Below, piece after piece: positions 1-11,045 of a stretch of DNA of 64,000 bases. The notes under the pieces were generated by a model. The model was not told the origin of the DNA. It did no database searches and worked only from the letters and a program-made list of their open reading frames with translations. Positions within the stretch are counted from its first letter, which is position 1. Each line of letters starts with the position of its first letter. This stretch comes from Cercis canadensis (Eukaryota; Streptophyta; Magnoliopsida; Fabales; Fabaceae). The position numbers and the translations under genes were made by a program. The stretch is from contig QAOA01008179.1 in NCBI GenBank assembly GCA_003255065.1, positions 139,736 through 203,735 of the forward strand. Direction: 5' to 3'.

Positions 1-17
1 TGTAGTACAACTAGTTA

Positions 18-608
18 GAGCTAGCAAAACGGCATGGGCTTGGCCCATTTAGGCCCAATTCTATTCAAGTTAACAAAGTGTTGGTCCAGCCTGTCTTTAT
101 GCAGGCTATAAGCTAAATGGCCCATCCCACTTTTTATTTTTTTTGAATTTTTTAACTATTTTCTTTTAGTTAGGCTATAAACTAACGAGAGCTTAAACCT
201 TTTTCTTTAATCCTTTTGACTATTTTAGGCTAAATTACAAATGAACTTAATTCAGCAAAACAAAATATGCATAAAGTAATAAATAAAACTAAAATAAAAA
301 ATGTATACAAAAAAATGCATGTAAGTATAAAATTAAAATAAAGACGTATAAATAATTAAAAAATTGTAGTAGTATATACTTAAAAATAATCGTTACTAAT
401 ATGATTTGGTATAGCCTTTTTTTTTTTTAAAGAAAAAAAGCAAACCACCTTGGCCCAAACCTGAATGGGCCGTGGGCCAATTTGGGCTAGGCTAGATTAG
501 TCCAATTCTATTCGAGTTGGGATTTTTAGAGTCAAGCCATCCTTTTTTTTTTTTTTTTTCAAGCTAAAACAGGTCAGTCTATCTGATCTAGCCCATTTTG
601 CTAGCTTC
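18..608. repeat. Imperfect foldback repeat rich in GGCCCA
   Basis: The left end (GAGCTAGCAAAAcGG) and the right end (reverse complement GAAGCTAGCAAAATGGG) form an imperfect inverted pair. Both flanks are full of GGCCCA/TGGGCC-type words, and an 'ccaattctattc' word recurs near each end. The AT-rich middle has no coding potential. It looks like a decayed foldback or MITE-type element, but I found no clear target duplication and cannot name a family. Confidence 0.35.
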
Positions 609-1858
609 AGAATTAGTCTAAAAATTTTCAAGCAAATTGACATCTTAATTAAGTTTGAATCCCTAGTTAAAAAATCTAGTTCTATTTATCTAACGACAAA
701 AAAAAAAAACACACACACNAAAAAAAAAACACACACACACATTAAATTAGTTTTATATTTGGATATGTTATTTCATAAGTGATTTTATAATAATCAATTT
801 TTGTTTGGATTGTACAAAGACAATTACTTTTAAGTGTCAAATTACCGAAAGAGACTTAGAGTTGTTTAAAATATTATATATTGGACGATAATTGAGGGTA
901 AATTGGTAAAAAAACAACAGTTCCCAAGCCTATTTTGGGTAGAATCATAAACTCCAATTTTTTGGTTTTGTAAAAAACCTTTTAAGATGCATTAAGAATT
1001 GTGAAATAATTTTAGTGCTTTGTAGCGAAACATGAGTTTATGCAGTCAAAAAAATAGATTCTACTGCTTGAAAAGCTATTGAGATGTGTCCAAAAGCTTA
1101 TCTAAACAAACTATTTCCTGTCACAGATTTTTGCAGAGAGTTCCCATGGCGCAATTCGTTTCTGCTAGAGGATTAACGCACAAAAACAAATTTTGATTGG
1201 TTACACTTGTTTGGTTAGTCATATCTTTTAATTTGTCTAATTAAATTTTGATTGAGCTTTTTTTTTTTTTTATTAATTCAAGAGTTTGTTCACTAGAGTG
1301 TTACTCTTTTGGTGATTATGAAGGGAGTAATACTATTTATATATCACCTAATCTCAACAATGTTAGCACTTAAACTTAATTAGGCATTGGAATTTTATTT
1401 GGTCTCTCACTTATTAAGACACTATCAATTTGGTTATTTAGTATAAAATGTCATAATTTTAGCTCCTTACTTGACAATTTTCCTTTAATTTAACGGGAGT
1501 TTTATAATACTACATGAGTATGTCATATTACACTGACGTGACAAACATACATAATTTTTATATTTTATTAAATATAAATATAATTTATTTTATTTTCTCA
1601 AATAAATTTAAAAACAGTTAATTTGTATACGTGTCATTCACATATTAGCTAATCTCATATAGTATAACATACTATATAAATATGAAAAGTATCTAAGAAA
1701 CCTCCTTAATTTAATCTTTCCATCAAACCGATAACTAGTTTAACAGAAAATTAATATAAACTACTAAAAGTGACGTTGTTGAATATCTAAGTGGACAAAT
1801 CACTTAACTTCAGCCCTATTGCTCATCCTTTAAAACGCTTCATTGGCTTGTTCGACTT
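609..1858. other. Non-coding spacer with microsatellite and N
   Basis: AT-rich DNA without a credible gene. An A-run plus (AC)n tract at about 700-742 is interrupted by an N at 719, and the same A-run/(AC)n pattern appears on both sides, as at the other Ns of this window. The stretch 760-1110 begins and ends with tttgtttgga/ctaaacaaac-like words and may be an old MITE, but no clean termini are visible. Confidence 0.5.
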
Positions 1859-1861
1859 TTA

Positions 1862-2324
1862 GGGTTTGTTTGGGAGTTAAATTTGGGGGGAAAGGAGAGG
1901 AGAAAAGGAAAAGAGTAAATGTGTCATTCCCCTTGTTTGGGAGTTCAAGATTAAAAAAAGAAAGGAAACTAAGGGGTAATCTCAAACTCTTGCATTCCTT
2001 TTTTGCATCACTTTTGTGTTCCCCCAATTTGGGGGGTTTGGAGAGAAAAAAGAGTAGTTTACTATTATACCTCTATTTATTTTTTCAAATTCTTTTTCAA
2101 ATACTATTTAGATAACATTATTAAATATATTTACTTTATAAATAAAGGATAAATTTGTAAAATTGTAAATTTTTATTTTTTTTCCTTTCCTTTCCTCTCA
2201 TTTTGCTCATTTTAATCATCCAAACAAAGAAGAGAAAAACCCTTATCTTCCTCTTCCCTTCCTTTCCCTCCATTTCCTCTCCTCTCCTCTCCTCTCCCCT
2301 CCAAAAAAACTCCCAAACAGACCC
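1862..2324. mobile_element. Tourist-like (PIF/Harbinger) MITE, 463 bp
   Basis: Termini are inverted repeats: left GGGTTTGTTTGGGAGTT and right AACTCCCAAACAGACCC, which differ at one base. The element is bracketed by TTA at 1859-1861 and TTA at 2325-2327, the 3-bp TWA target duplication typical of PIF/Harbinger elements. The inner flanks are complementary purine-rich (GGGGGGAAAGGAGAGGAG) and pyrimidine-rich tracts. There is no transposase, so it is non-autonomous. It ends about 280 bp upstream of the ARIADNE start codon and therefore sits in that gene's promoter. Confidence 0.8.
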
Positions 2325-2382
2325 TTAAAAGACTTACATTACATGTGTTATCATACACTTGTAATTGCTACAATAAAAAGGT

Positions 2383-2390
2383 TTTATAAG
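2383..2390 (+). promoter_or_regulatory. Possible TATA box of the ARIADNE gene
   Basis: TTTATAAG lies about 215 bp before the ATG at 2602, just inside the downstream edge of the Tourist-like MITE. The stretch 2460-2600 is a C/T-rich leader as expected for a plant 5' UTR. This is the best TATA-like word seen, but no start site can be fixed from sequence alone. Confidence 0.35.
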
Positions 2391-2601
2391 GTGGGTAGTG
2401 GCCATCCTTATCCTCCAAGCAAACACCGCAATCTTTTTGTAGGGTTTTTCTAGTGTTTGACTTGCATCAAAAACTCATAAGCAAGACTCCTTCAACCAAT
2501 CCACTACTCCTCCTTATTATCCTTCCATCTTTCATTAGGGTTTTCCCCCTCTTTCTCTTCCATAAACTCTTGCTTCATTCCTTCCCACTCCCATAGTATT
2601 C

Positions 2602-4110
2602 ATGGACAACTTGGACCCTTTCATTGAATCTGATATTGAGATTGAGGACCATGATCCCTTGGATTACGACAATACAGACGACGACGGGGCCATTGACACT
2701 GAGGTCATATCTTCCGCCGTCAATTTCACCGTCTTGAACAAATCAGAAATCGTGCAGCTTCAACAAAACGACATCGCCGAGGTTTCTTCTGTTCTTTTCA
2801 TACCCAAAGCTGCTGCCAGCGTCGTACTCCGCCACTATCGGTGGAATGTAGCTACTGTGTACGAAGCATGGTTTGCCGACGAAGAAGGAGTCCGCAAATC
2901 AGTGGGGTTGCTGAAAGAGTCATTGGTTCAGTTCCCCAACTCGGAAAACATCGAGTGCGGAATCTGCTTCGAAAGCCATCCACCTTCGGAGATTAAATCT
3001 GCTGCGTGTGGCCATCCTTTTTGCACCGATTGCTGGAAGAGTTATGTTTCTACCGCCATTGATGATGGCCCTGTGTGCTTGACGCTCCGGTGCCCTGATC
3101 CGCCTTGTTTCGCGGCATTGGATGAAAGCTTCATTCATCAATTGTTGAGTAAGGAAGCTAAGGAGAAGTATGATCAGTTCCTTTTCTGGTCTTATGTTGA
3201 AAATAACAAGAAAATGAAGTGGTGTCCTGGTCCAAGTTGTGAGTTTGCTGTGAGTTTGGATGCTGACAGTGATAGCGTCAATTCAGATGTTACCTGCATT
3301 TGTTCTCACACCTCTTGCTGGAATTGTGGCCAAGATGCTCATCGCCCTGTGGATTGCGAAACTGTAGGTAAATGGTTGGAGAAGAATAGTGTTGAGTCTG
3401 CGAACACTACTTGGATTATTGCATACACTAAGCCATGCCCTAAGTGCAAGAAATCCATTGAGAAAAGCCACGGGTGCATGCATATGACATGCCGTTGTGG
3501 ACAAGATTTTTGCTGGTTATGCGTTCGTCCTTGGGATAATTGTCGATCTTCGTGCAATCGTTATGTTGGAGATAGGCTGAAAAAGCAAGCTCAAGCTGGA
3601 GATGGGAAGGGGAACGACGAGGAAAGGAAGAGAAAGATGGCAAGGAAGTATTTGGAGAGGTACACTCACTATTTTGACCGTTGGAATAGCAATCTGTTTT
3701 CAAGGAAGAAAGCACTTAATGATCTGAGAGCGTTAGAAGCTAAAGGCATAAAGAAGCTCAGTAGCACACAGGATGTACCCGAGACTCAATTATACTTCAT
3801 AACTGAGGCATGGCTGCAGATAGTTGAATGCAGAAGGGTGCTGCAATGGACCTATGCTTACGGATATTACCTGGATGAGAAAGAGGAGCTTAAGAATCAT
3901 TTTTTCGAGAACACACAAGGTGATGCTGAGGAGGCTTTGGAAAGGCTTCATCAATGTGCAGAGAGGGAATTGAGAAATTTTATTAATGCTAAAGAGGCAC
4001 TTGATGATTTCAAACATTTTCGCACGAAGCTACGTACACTGACCAAGGTGACTAAGACTTACTTTGAGAATTTGGTTAGGGCTTTGGAGAATGGCTTAGC
4101 TGATGTATAA
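2602..4110 (+). CDS. ARIADNE-type RBR E3 ubiquitin-protein ligase
   Basis: Predicted RING-IBR-RING ligase that takes ubiquitin from an E2 onto a RING2 cysteine before passing it to a substrate. It is one exon of 502 codons. An acidic N-terminus (about 1-35) is followed by RING1 (C119, C122, C136, H138, C141, C144, C164, C169), IBR (C208, C213, C232, C234, C239, C242, H247, C252) and RING2 (C279, C282, C297, C299, C304, C307). The presumed catalytic cysteine is C292 in SHGCMHMTC. A helical Ariadne domain fills about 345-500. The start follows a C/T-rich leader and the N-terminus matches the family. RING2 looks short after C307 and lacks the usual WxxH histidine. The frame stops at ENGLADV, where I recall relatives reading on to a C-terminal zinc finger; that finger is present just downstream in the +1 frame. 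It is either a shortened protein, a real frameshift, or a 1-nt assembly error. Confidence 0.88.
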   Translation: MDNLDPFIESDIEIEDHDPLDYDNTDDDGAIDTEVISSAVNFTVLNKSEIVQLQQNDIAEVSSVLFIPKAAASVVLRHYRWNVATVYEAWFADEEGVRKSVGLLKESLVQFPNSENIECGICFESHPPSEIKSAACGHPFCTDCWKSYVSTAIDDGPVCLTLRCPDPPCFAALDESFIHQLLSKEAKEKYDQFLFWSYVENNKKMKWCPGPSCEFAVSLDADSDSVNSDVTCICSHTSCWNCGQDAHRPVDCETVGKWLEKNSVESANTTWIIAYTKPCPKCKKSIEKSHGCMHMTCRCGQDFCWLCVRPWDNCRSSCNRYVGDRLKKQAQAGDGKGNDEERKRKMARKYLERYTHYFDRWNSNLFSRKKALNDLRALEAKGIKKLSSTQDVPETQLYFITEAWLQIVECRRVLQWTYAYGYYLDEKEELKNHFFENTQGDAEEALERLHQCAERELRNFINAKEALDDFKHFRTKLRTLTKVTKTYFENLVRALENGLADV

Positions 4111-4318
4111 GTTAGCAGGATATATAACAGAGTCAAGAGAGAGAGGTCAAAGCTCAAATGAGAATGAAATTGTTGATATTCATGGAAGAAATGGAGGTAT
4201 AAGAGGAGATATTGATTTTGAGGGAGTGAGTGAAGATGATTCTTGGGCTTGCGAAAGGTGCAGTTACTTCAATTGTATGTCTGCCATATTCTGCGAGATG
4301 TGCAGCAACAATCTGTAG
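4103..4318 (+). pseudogene. Out-of-frame RanBP2-type zinc finger tail of the ARIADNE gene
   Basis: This frame encodes an acidic linker and then WACERCSYFNCMSAIFCEMC, an exact W-x-C-x2-C-x3-N-x6-C-x2-C RanBP2/NZF-type finger ending at the stop 4316-4318. Several ARIADNE proteins carry such a finger at the C-terminus, so this is most simply the missing tail of the preceding gene, displaced by one frame and overlapping its end by 8 nt. No plausible intron separates the two: the GT...AG pair nearest the junction would be about 14 nt. Independent translation from the ATG at 4103 is unlikely. Confidence 0.7.
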
Positions 4319-5000
4319 CAGCAAAGTGATTAGAGGCAAATAGTTAGGTAGGGAAACTGTTTTTGGTTTTGGTCAGCTTCTTCTGCTTTATGTTTGGATA
4401 GGTTACTTTAATTTCGTTAAATTATGACTTACAGATATTAGAATTCCTGGTGCAGTTCTGTTAATTTCTTTTTGAAATTTGCTTAAATTATGACTTACAT
4501 TTCTCTTGTAAGCAGTAATATATTATAGTTTTCAGTGCAGTTCTGTTAGCATTATTTGGTACTTGCTTGAAGTAACTGAAAAATGAAGAAGACCAACACA
4601 ATGGTTAAGGTGGAGTTGTGGATTAGATTATACTTTTTAAGGTATGGAGGTAATGAAGGTCATAAAAGAGGTATATAAAATTAGATCAGCCATAGATATT
4701 TTGATTTTATTATAGGCAAGTTGAAATAAGGGAGGAAGTGGAAAAAGAAAATCACAGAGGATGGAAGAATGATACCAAAATATGGAGTAATATGAATTTG
4801 TTATTTATCCATTCTTGTTAATTTGATGTATGAATATTTCTATTAGGTGAATTTGCGATGCAAATTAAACTTGCAAGAACCAATGTTCTTTAATGTATCA
4901 ATAGATGCACACTTCATTTTGCAAAATCAATTCTATCAGTAAACTTTTTCCAACAAAATAAAGTGGCCACTTCTTTTCATCTTTGTTATCCAAAGCTCTC
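4319..5000. other. 3' flank of the ARIADNE gene, no gene seen
   Basis: Probable 3' UTR and spacer. The phrase 'ttaaattatgacttaca' occurs twice (about 4418 and 4483), hinting at a short local duplication. I see no coding region or RNA gene. Confidence 0.5.
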
Positions 5001-5232
5001 TTGTTTGAGTTTTGTTTTCTTGCATTTAACAAGATCCATGTCCAAACAAAGCTTCCTTGTTTGATTTTTTTTTTTTTTTTTCATGCATTTAACAAGATCC
5101 ATGTCCAAACAAAGATTCCTTGTTTGATTTTTTTTTTTCATGCATTTAACAAGATCCATGTCCAAACAAAGCTTCCTTGTTTGAGTTTTGTTTTCTTGCA
5201 TATAACAAGATCCATGTCCAAACAAAGCTTCC
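5001..5232. repeat. Tandem repeat, four units of 56-63 bp
   Basis: Four head-to-tail units lie at 5001-5056, 5057-5119, 5120-5176 and 5177-5232, followed by a partial fifth. Each contains aacaagatccatgtccaaac and ends aaagcttcc or aaagattcc. Units differ mainly in the length of an internal T-run. The long open frames on both strands here are by-products of the repetition. Confidence 0.9.
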
Positions 5233-8200
5233 TTGTTTGGTACATTAAACCCCAGATGAAAACTACTATATGTACAAACTTAAAAGTTAATACCGAGGGA
5301 GTGCTATAATGAGAATGATAGGGCAGGATATATGGGGTCTTACTTGTGATTTGATTGGATGGTACATGAATTTTGAAGTGTTAGCAATTCTCTTTCAACA
5401 GCAGGTTTGTTGGAGCCAAAGAAAAATTTGTTAGAATTTTGTCAGAATTCAAAGTGGCTGTTGAATGAAACAAGGTGGTAGGAACCACATATTTATATCT
5501 AATGGTGGTCACAAGTTTACATCATTCTGGTAGCAATTCTAATAACAAAATTCTTGTTACCAAGCATTTTCCAATAAGATATCATTAAAACGTTCAATCA
5601 GAAGTTATTTATTAATAATTGGTTATCATTTGAATACCATTCTTAATGATCAAGATCACATAATTCCCAGAGAGAACAAAGCTTCCAGGGTACCCAATGA
5701 AGCTGTTGAAGGTTAATATAGCTGCCAAGTTTCAATGCTCTCCACTGTTGAACCACCACATTGTAAACACAGATCTGCTAGTTATATAAACCACTTTCAC
5801 ACATCCAGTTTATTTAACTAATTAACTTCCTACAGCCTCTGCACCTCCAAATTGATTGAGTTATCAAAAGGGTATTTTATATAAAGAAAAAATGTTTCTG
5901 AACTGGTCCCAAGCAATAAAATTCTATCAACTACTAAAAAATGAGATACAATTCCGAAGTGGATAACTGTTGTGAGAAAAAATTACAATTCTACATCTCA
6001 AAAACTTTCCTATAACTCAATCATTCTAAAGTCCCAAAACTTGGAAGCTTGGATTGTTGTTCTTGTATGATGATTAATAGCTTCTCAGACCAAAATCTAT
6101 CAAATGGTGGCAGGGTAGCGAATTAGTTTCTTGCATATTTAATCTGGATCTGAACAAAGGGAAACAAGACAGGCATGAATATTTGCATCACACAGATAAA
6201 AGTCCATTAAAAAAAAACAGATATAAGAGGAACCACACAGATATACGAGTTGGAAAATAATGCCTTACTTCTGCTTTGCCAATCTTCTTTGCTGAATCAC
6301 TAGAGCATCTTTCTGACCTTGAAATCACTGTGTAATGTAATGTCCGATGAATAGATAAACCAGACAATGGAAGGAAGTAATTCTATGATGCCAACCAAAA
6401 GCAAATGAAGTTCATTGGATGACATGCCTATGGAATTATGCGTATAGCATTCATGCTTCCTTTATTCTTCAAATTTCTTATCAATACATTTTAAGCTAAC
6501 ATATCCATAAAGAAAAGGGGTTAGCCAGGATGACTCTTTACCAACAGAGAGAAAATATGTCTAGAAATGCCTAAACCTCATTGTCCATATTTTTCTACTC
6601 TTACATGCATATAAACCTAAAGTACCAAAATAGGCTGAAAATTTAACATTGAGTTTCCATGGCCAATGCTGCAGAGGCTTTTCATTGAGAAATAAATAAA
6701 CCCGAGATCACTTAAGGAGATGTCATTAACATATATATGCACTTAAGGTTTAAACCTTAATATACATTTTGTTATACTGAAAATTTCTTCAATTCTTTCT
6801 TGGACCAATCCTGTATATTCAAATAGAAAGTTAAAGCATAGATGATTGCCGGCATATAAATCTAGTTGGGGAAAAAATTAGTAGGACAACTAAACCATCT
6901 TTAGAAAAAAAAAAAATGTACTAACATGTGATAACTGCAGTTGCTAGCCATGTTTTCTGACAACCTGTGAGTATAGAGATGGAAAACATATTCAAAACTA
7001 ACTGGACAAATCTATTTATCTAGAATAATATGATCACTTTTAGTCAAACTACTATATGCATAGAGTTCCCTCAGCAGAAAAGTATGTGCTGACAAATAGA
7101 AAACTAGTAGTAGCATATAACACAGAGACAACATTAAATCAAATGAAGGAAACAAAATGCCAGTTGGATACAAGTATAATATGAAGGTAGAGAAACTGTA
7201 CCAAGTCCACGGCAATTCCAATTTCATGGTGATGGGGGGGCTGACTAGCAGCCATGTCAGTGTTCGAACCTTTTTCCTGCTACTCCAAGTTAGATTTCAT
7301 GTATTTCTTTTTTGCTATGTATTATGTATTGTGTAGCTAATGCATGCATTGATATTTTGTGGTGTGTAGGTAAGTTTAGAAAAAAAATTTGTACTGTAAA
7401 CAATATGGGTCACAAGTTACAATATGTTGATGTCATGTGTTAGCTGACTTGTATATGATATAGAGTGGTAGAAGCACAACAGCCAGATCCACACTTACTA
7501 ATCGATTCATAGCAATCCACATATGTTTTCACTCTTATACACAATCACATCCATGACCATATGGAGATACTTACAAGTTCAAGACAGAATATATATAAAG
7601 AACTAATACAAATTTAAATCGGGGATTCTATTCTACCTCACCCATATGGATGGAGTAAATATGTTGATGTGTTAGTTCTATGATGAACCTACAAAGTTGA
7701 TGACAAACCTCTAATAGTTGTTCTAAGACTATATCTTCGATATGTTAGTACTTAATTTCATATCTACTTTACTAGGGAAAAGAAAAACTTTCCCGCACAC
7801 GTCTTTAGAACAGATTTAAACCCAAACATGTAAGAGAAATGCATGCTACTATCATATTTTACATGACTTAAATCAGATTTTCGAAACAGTGTCACAGGCA
7901 CTCTCTTTGCTGCCCACAATAAACCTATAGCACGATTTGAAACACTAGAGAGTGTCCTGCAAGCTAAAGAATAGTGTCAAATGTTGGGTACGGAATTTTT
8001 TGGGATTAATCAAAAGATGAAAGATCATCCCACCTCAATGCTTGCATTTAATACTGTCCTGGAGTTTTGAAAGTATAGACACATGTTAGGTGATTATTTA
8101 TGAAGCAAAATTTCCTAGCATTTTCCTACTATCAAAGTGCATCACGCTTTGGACCCTTTCAACACAGCACTATCCATCAAAAATTGAGAATAACCCTACT

Positions 8201-9717
8201 CTTTAACGCAAAAATACTTTTGCAAAATCATGAATACTAAGGGATAAGAATTCCCAATACCCCCACGGGTTCTGAGCTTGCTAACTTATTGCATACACGA
8301 CATGTGTGCTTGTAGTATCATGAGATACTCTAGTCACCTCTTATTATGTTGAATGATACCTGAAAATCTGAGATAAGCTCCACTCTCAGATTTCTCTCAT
8401 GAAAGTCTGTGACTAAGTCATTCTTTGTGCTGGTAGTTAGTTACTATTACTGCACCTCTTATTTTTATAGAAAGCATAAGAAATTTCTAGCTAAACACAT
8501 GATACTATGGCCACCAGAGAATTGCATAATGCGTGTGCTAACTTGGAAAAGTCTTTCCATTCATGTTTTTGATTTATCATGAACACTAGTACATCTGTTT
8601 GAGTAGAGGCACTCCACGAAGGCATCTATACTTGATAGCCTCATTAATTGCTCTTCACAGTACATATGAACCTGATCAGTGGATTCTTGATAAGGAACAC
8701 ATAATAGTATTGCTTATGTACACTACTCCCATTGCAATTATGATGTATGCATAACTTCTAGGCTGCAATATTTACAAAATCCTGATTGATGACAGGAATG
8801 AGGAACTACCTGCCTACATCTACCATGTCAAAAGGAAGATTATTGCCCTTCCTTTCCTTATAAAAATATTAAAACTGTATTATGCGAGCTGCAGTTTATT
8901 ATCTGAAATGCACTAGATTGTCTGATCTATTATCAATCTAATAAGAGAGAAGCATGCCGTTTGTGTATTTCATATATTGATGCATATCTCATGTGACGAT
9001 TCAGACCTACATGCTATAGAAGTTTTACTACCAAGCTACAAAATGCTTGTTCGCATAAGCTCGGACTTCTTTATTAAGCATGATTGTTACATGCATATAA
9101 CCTTTTATGGTCTGTTAACTATGTTTTTAGATCCCATTGATGATTTACAATATTCATATATGGATATATCTGCAACAATGCTCAGTGCCTTCAGAGCACT
9201 TTCTAATTATATAATGTGTACCCACACACTATAATTCGTTCTTGAATGGCAAGGTACTGCAACAAACGAACAGAGGGAAGATAACGGGACGCATCCCATC
9301 TCCAGGTGCAGTAGTTGCACATCACATGTAAGCTGAAAGGAGCAGAACTGCTTCTCAAGAATAGAAGCCACCAATTAAGAGCCAGTAGCCACCTTTGAGA
9401 TATGGAACCACAACTAATAAACAAGTGGAAACTAGGAAAAGCAATACAACCTCCAGTCAGAAGAATAAAGCGAGATGCACGCTGGTGAAACGAACAAGAC
9501 AACCACTCAAGAGAATAGGACAATTACTCAAAGTAAAGCCAACAGTTGAGGACCTCTAGCATATGGCATTTTGATTCTTATCTTTACTTTCCGTTGATCC
9601 CACTTATCTTATTTGAGTAATCATAGCAGCCGTGGAAACGAAATTTTGATTAAACATGAGGTACTTACACATTTTCTGTTTTGATGAAATTATGATGCAG
9701 AAAACTCCTGAGGCAAG
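5233..9717. other. Gene-poor spacer, about 4.5 kb
   Basis: No convincing protein-coding exon chain, tRNA or rRNA. Weak exon-like pieces on the minus strand at 6123-6149, 6269-6327 and about 7175-7230 are discussed as a finding. The patch 7470-7620 shares words (ctaatcgattcata) with 12110-12140, suggesting a dispersed repeat. The rest is unremarkable AT-rich DNA. Confidence 0.5.
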
Positions 9718-9965
9718 ACCGTCCAGAGGACGTTAAGCAAGGGCTTGGCTATGCCACAGATTAGATCCAGCCCATAAGTCCTCCAACCATACATAGGACG
9801 TTAAGCCGGGGTGCAACAGAGCCATAAAGACCCTGTAGCCCTGAACCATCTATAGGACGTTAAGTCGGGGTGCGGCATAGCCATAAAGCCCCTGCAGCCC
9901 CGAACCGTCCATAGGATGTTAAACTGGGACACGGCAGAGCCATCAGGCCCCATGGTCCCAAAATT
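9718..9965. repeat. GC-richer tandem repeat, ~59-bp unit, about four copies
   Basis: The word AGGACGTTAAG (or AGGATGTTAAA) recurs at 9727, 9795, 9854 and 9913, giving periods of 68, 59 and 59 bp. Units continue with a 'cggggtgc...agagccataaag' core and a 'gaaccatc/gaaccgtcc' end. The block is clearly richer in G+C than its surroundings. No function is evident. Confidence 0.85.
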
Positions 9966-10439
9966 GCTAGCATGGAAAAAGCAATGATGAACCAAATTGG
10001 GGATGCAAACATTCAGCACACACTTATCTTGATCAGTAAGATAAGGGTCTCTAGCAATCTTTCTTGATTAATTCTATGGCCTGTGAAAATTTTACATAAC
10101 ATCGCATGCCTACATCTGCAATCTAATTTGCAAATGATGTTACTACTTGATGGCATGACTAAATTCTACTATGTAGCTAACACATTAGCCCCTATATCTT
10201 GTTGCTTGCTTAATTATTAAATTGTTATTTTTGACATGGAATGCTTACAGTTCCATCTTCTATTGCAAGACAAATTGATAACGAGACAGAATTCAAAAAG
10301 TTTACTTACCAAACTCAATGTTTTACTGCCTAACATGCCTCCAAAGGCCATAAAATGCTTACTTTATATGGCTTAAACTTCAATCTCAATGCCTTGACTC
10401 CATCAAGTCTTTGGACTAGGGGCCAAGTGATGATATCCA
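9966..10439. other. Spacer, nothing recognised
   Basis: AT-rich non-coding DNA between the 59-bp repeat array and a possible LTR fossil. No open frame resembles a known protein. Confidence 0.4.
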
Positions 10440-10700
10440 GGTAAAACCACTGCTCCTACTACAGCAAAGTGGACCAAAATGCCCTTGCTCAAGGTATACC
10501 TTCTCCCCCTCTAACTTACTTAAGACACTTAACTCATTTCACTCGCAGACTCTCGGAATATTCTTTGTCTATATACCTGACTTGACTTAAGCATCAGAGG
10601 AGGCGTCGGAGCTTTGACTCCGGCCTCCCCTGATTGTATTTTTCCCTCCAGCGCAGGTCCCTCAAATGTTGTTCATCAACAGTTATCTTTCTACTTCTCC
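10440..10700 (+). mobile_element. Possible LTR-retrotransposon fossil (LTR fragment)
   Basis: The stretch contains 'tgacttaagcatcagagg' followed by a G/C-rich 'ggcgtcggagc...ccggcctcccc' segment. This resembles the R-region signature I recall from plant Ty3/gypsy LTRs. No paired LTR, primer-binding site or coding domain is visible nearby, so it would be an old, incomplete fragment. Family assignment is tentative. Confidence 0.35.
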
Positions 10701-10868
10701 ATTCTTTCACAATGGAACCATGTTATTCATAGAGAAAACCCCAAAATTGTACATGGCCCGAGTTTGAGGGTTTACACATTTGTATTGTAATTTATGTTAT
10801 TCATTTTTATTTAATTGATTACTTATTTAGATTGTCTTAGATATATTGCACATCGTGTATAATAATGC

Positions 10869-11045
10869 ATGAACCGACTGAATTTCGACTTGAACTGACA
10901 ATTTTCGGTTTGGTTTGGTTTGGTTTGGTTCATGAGTTGAAATGCACAATTTCAGTTTATGACTTTTTTGAACCAACACATTGGTTCAATTCATAAAAAC
11001 ATTTGAATCGAACCGAACCGAACCGAACAGATTTACACCCCTAAC
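10869..11045. repeat. Small inverted repeat with GGTTT/GAACC runs
   Basis: A (GGTTT)n run at about 10910-10930 is mirrored by (CGAAC)n at about 11010-11030. The 3' edge reads atttacacccctaac, matching the 'taggggtgtaaat' terminus common in small plant hAT-like MITEs. No clear target duplication was found. Confidence 0.45.

Noticed and set aside
4103-4125. A tiny intron (GTATAAGTTAGCAG) restoring the zinc-finger frame of the ARIADNE gene
   Set aside because: About 14 nt is far below the minimum plant intron size; a frameshift or assembly error is more likely.
5001-5232. Regular repeats resembling a CRISPR array
   Set aside because: The units are contiguous tandem copies without unique spacers, in a plant nuclear genome.
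8977-9523. Open frames of 85 and 106 codons on opposite strands
   Set aside because: Composition is random-like, with no recognised motif and no splice or promoter support.
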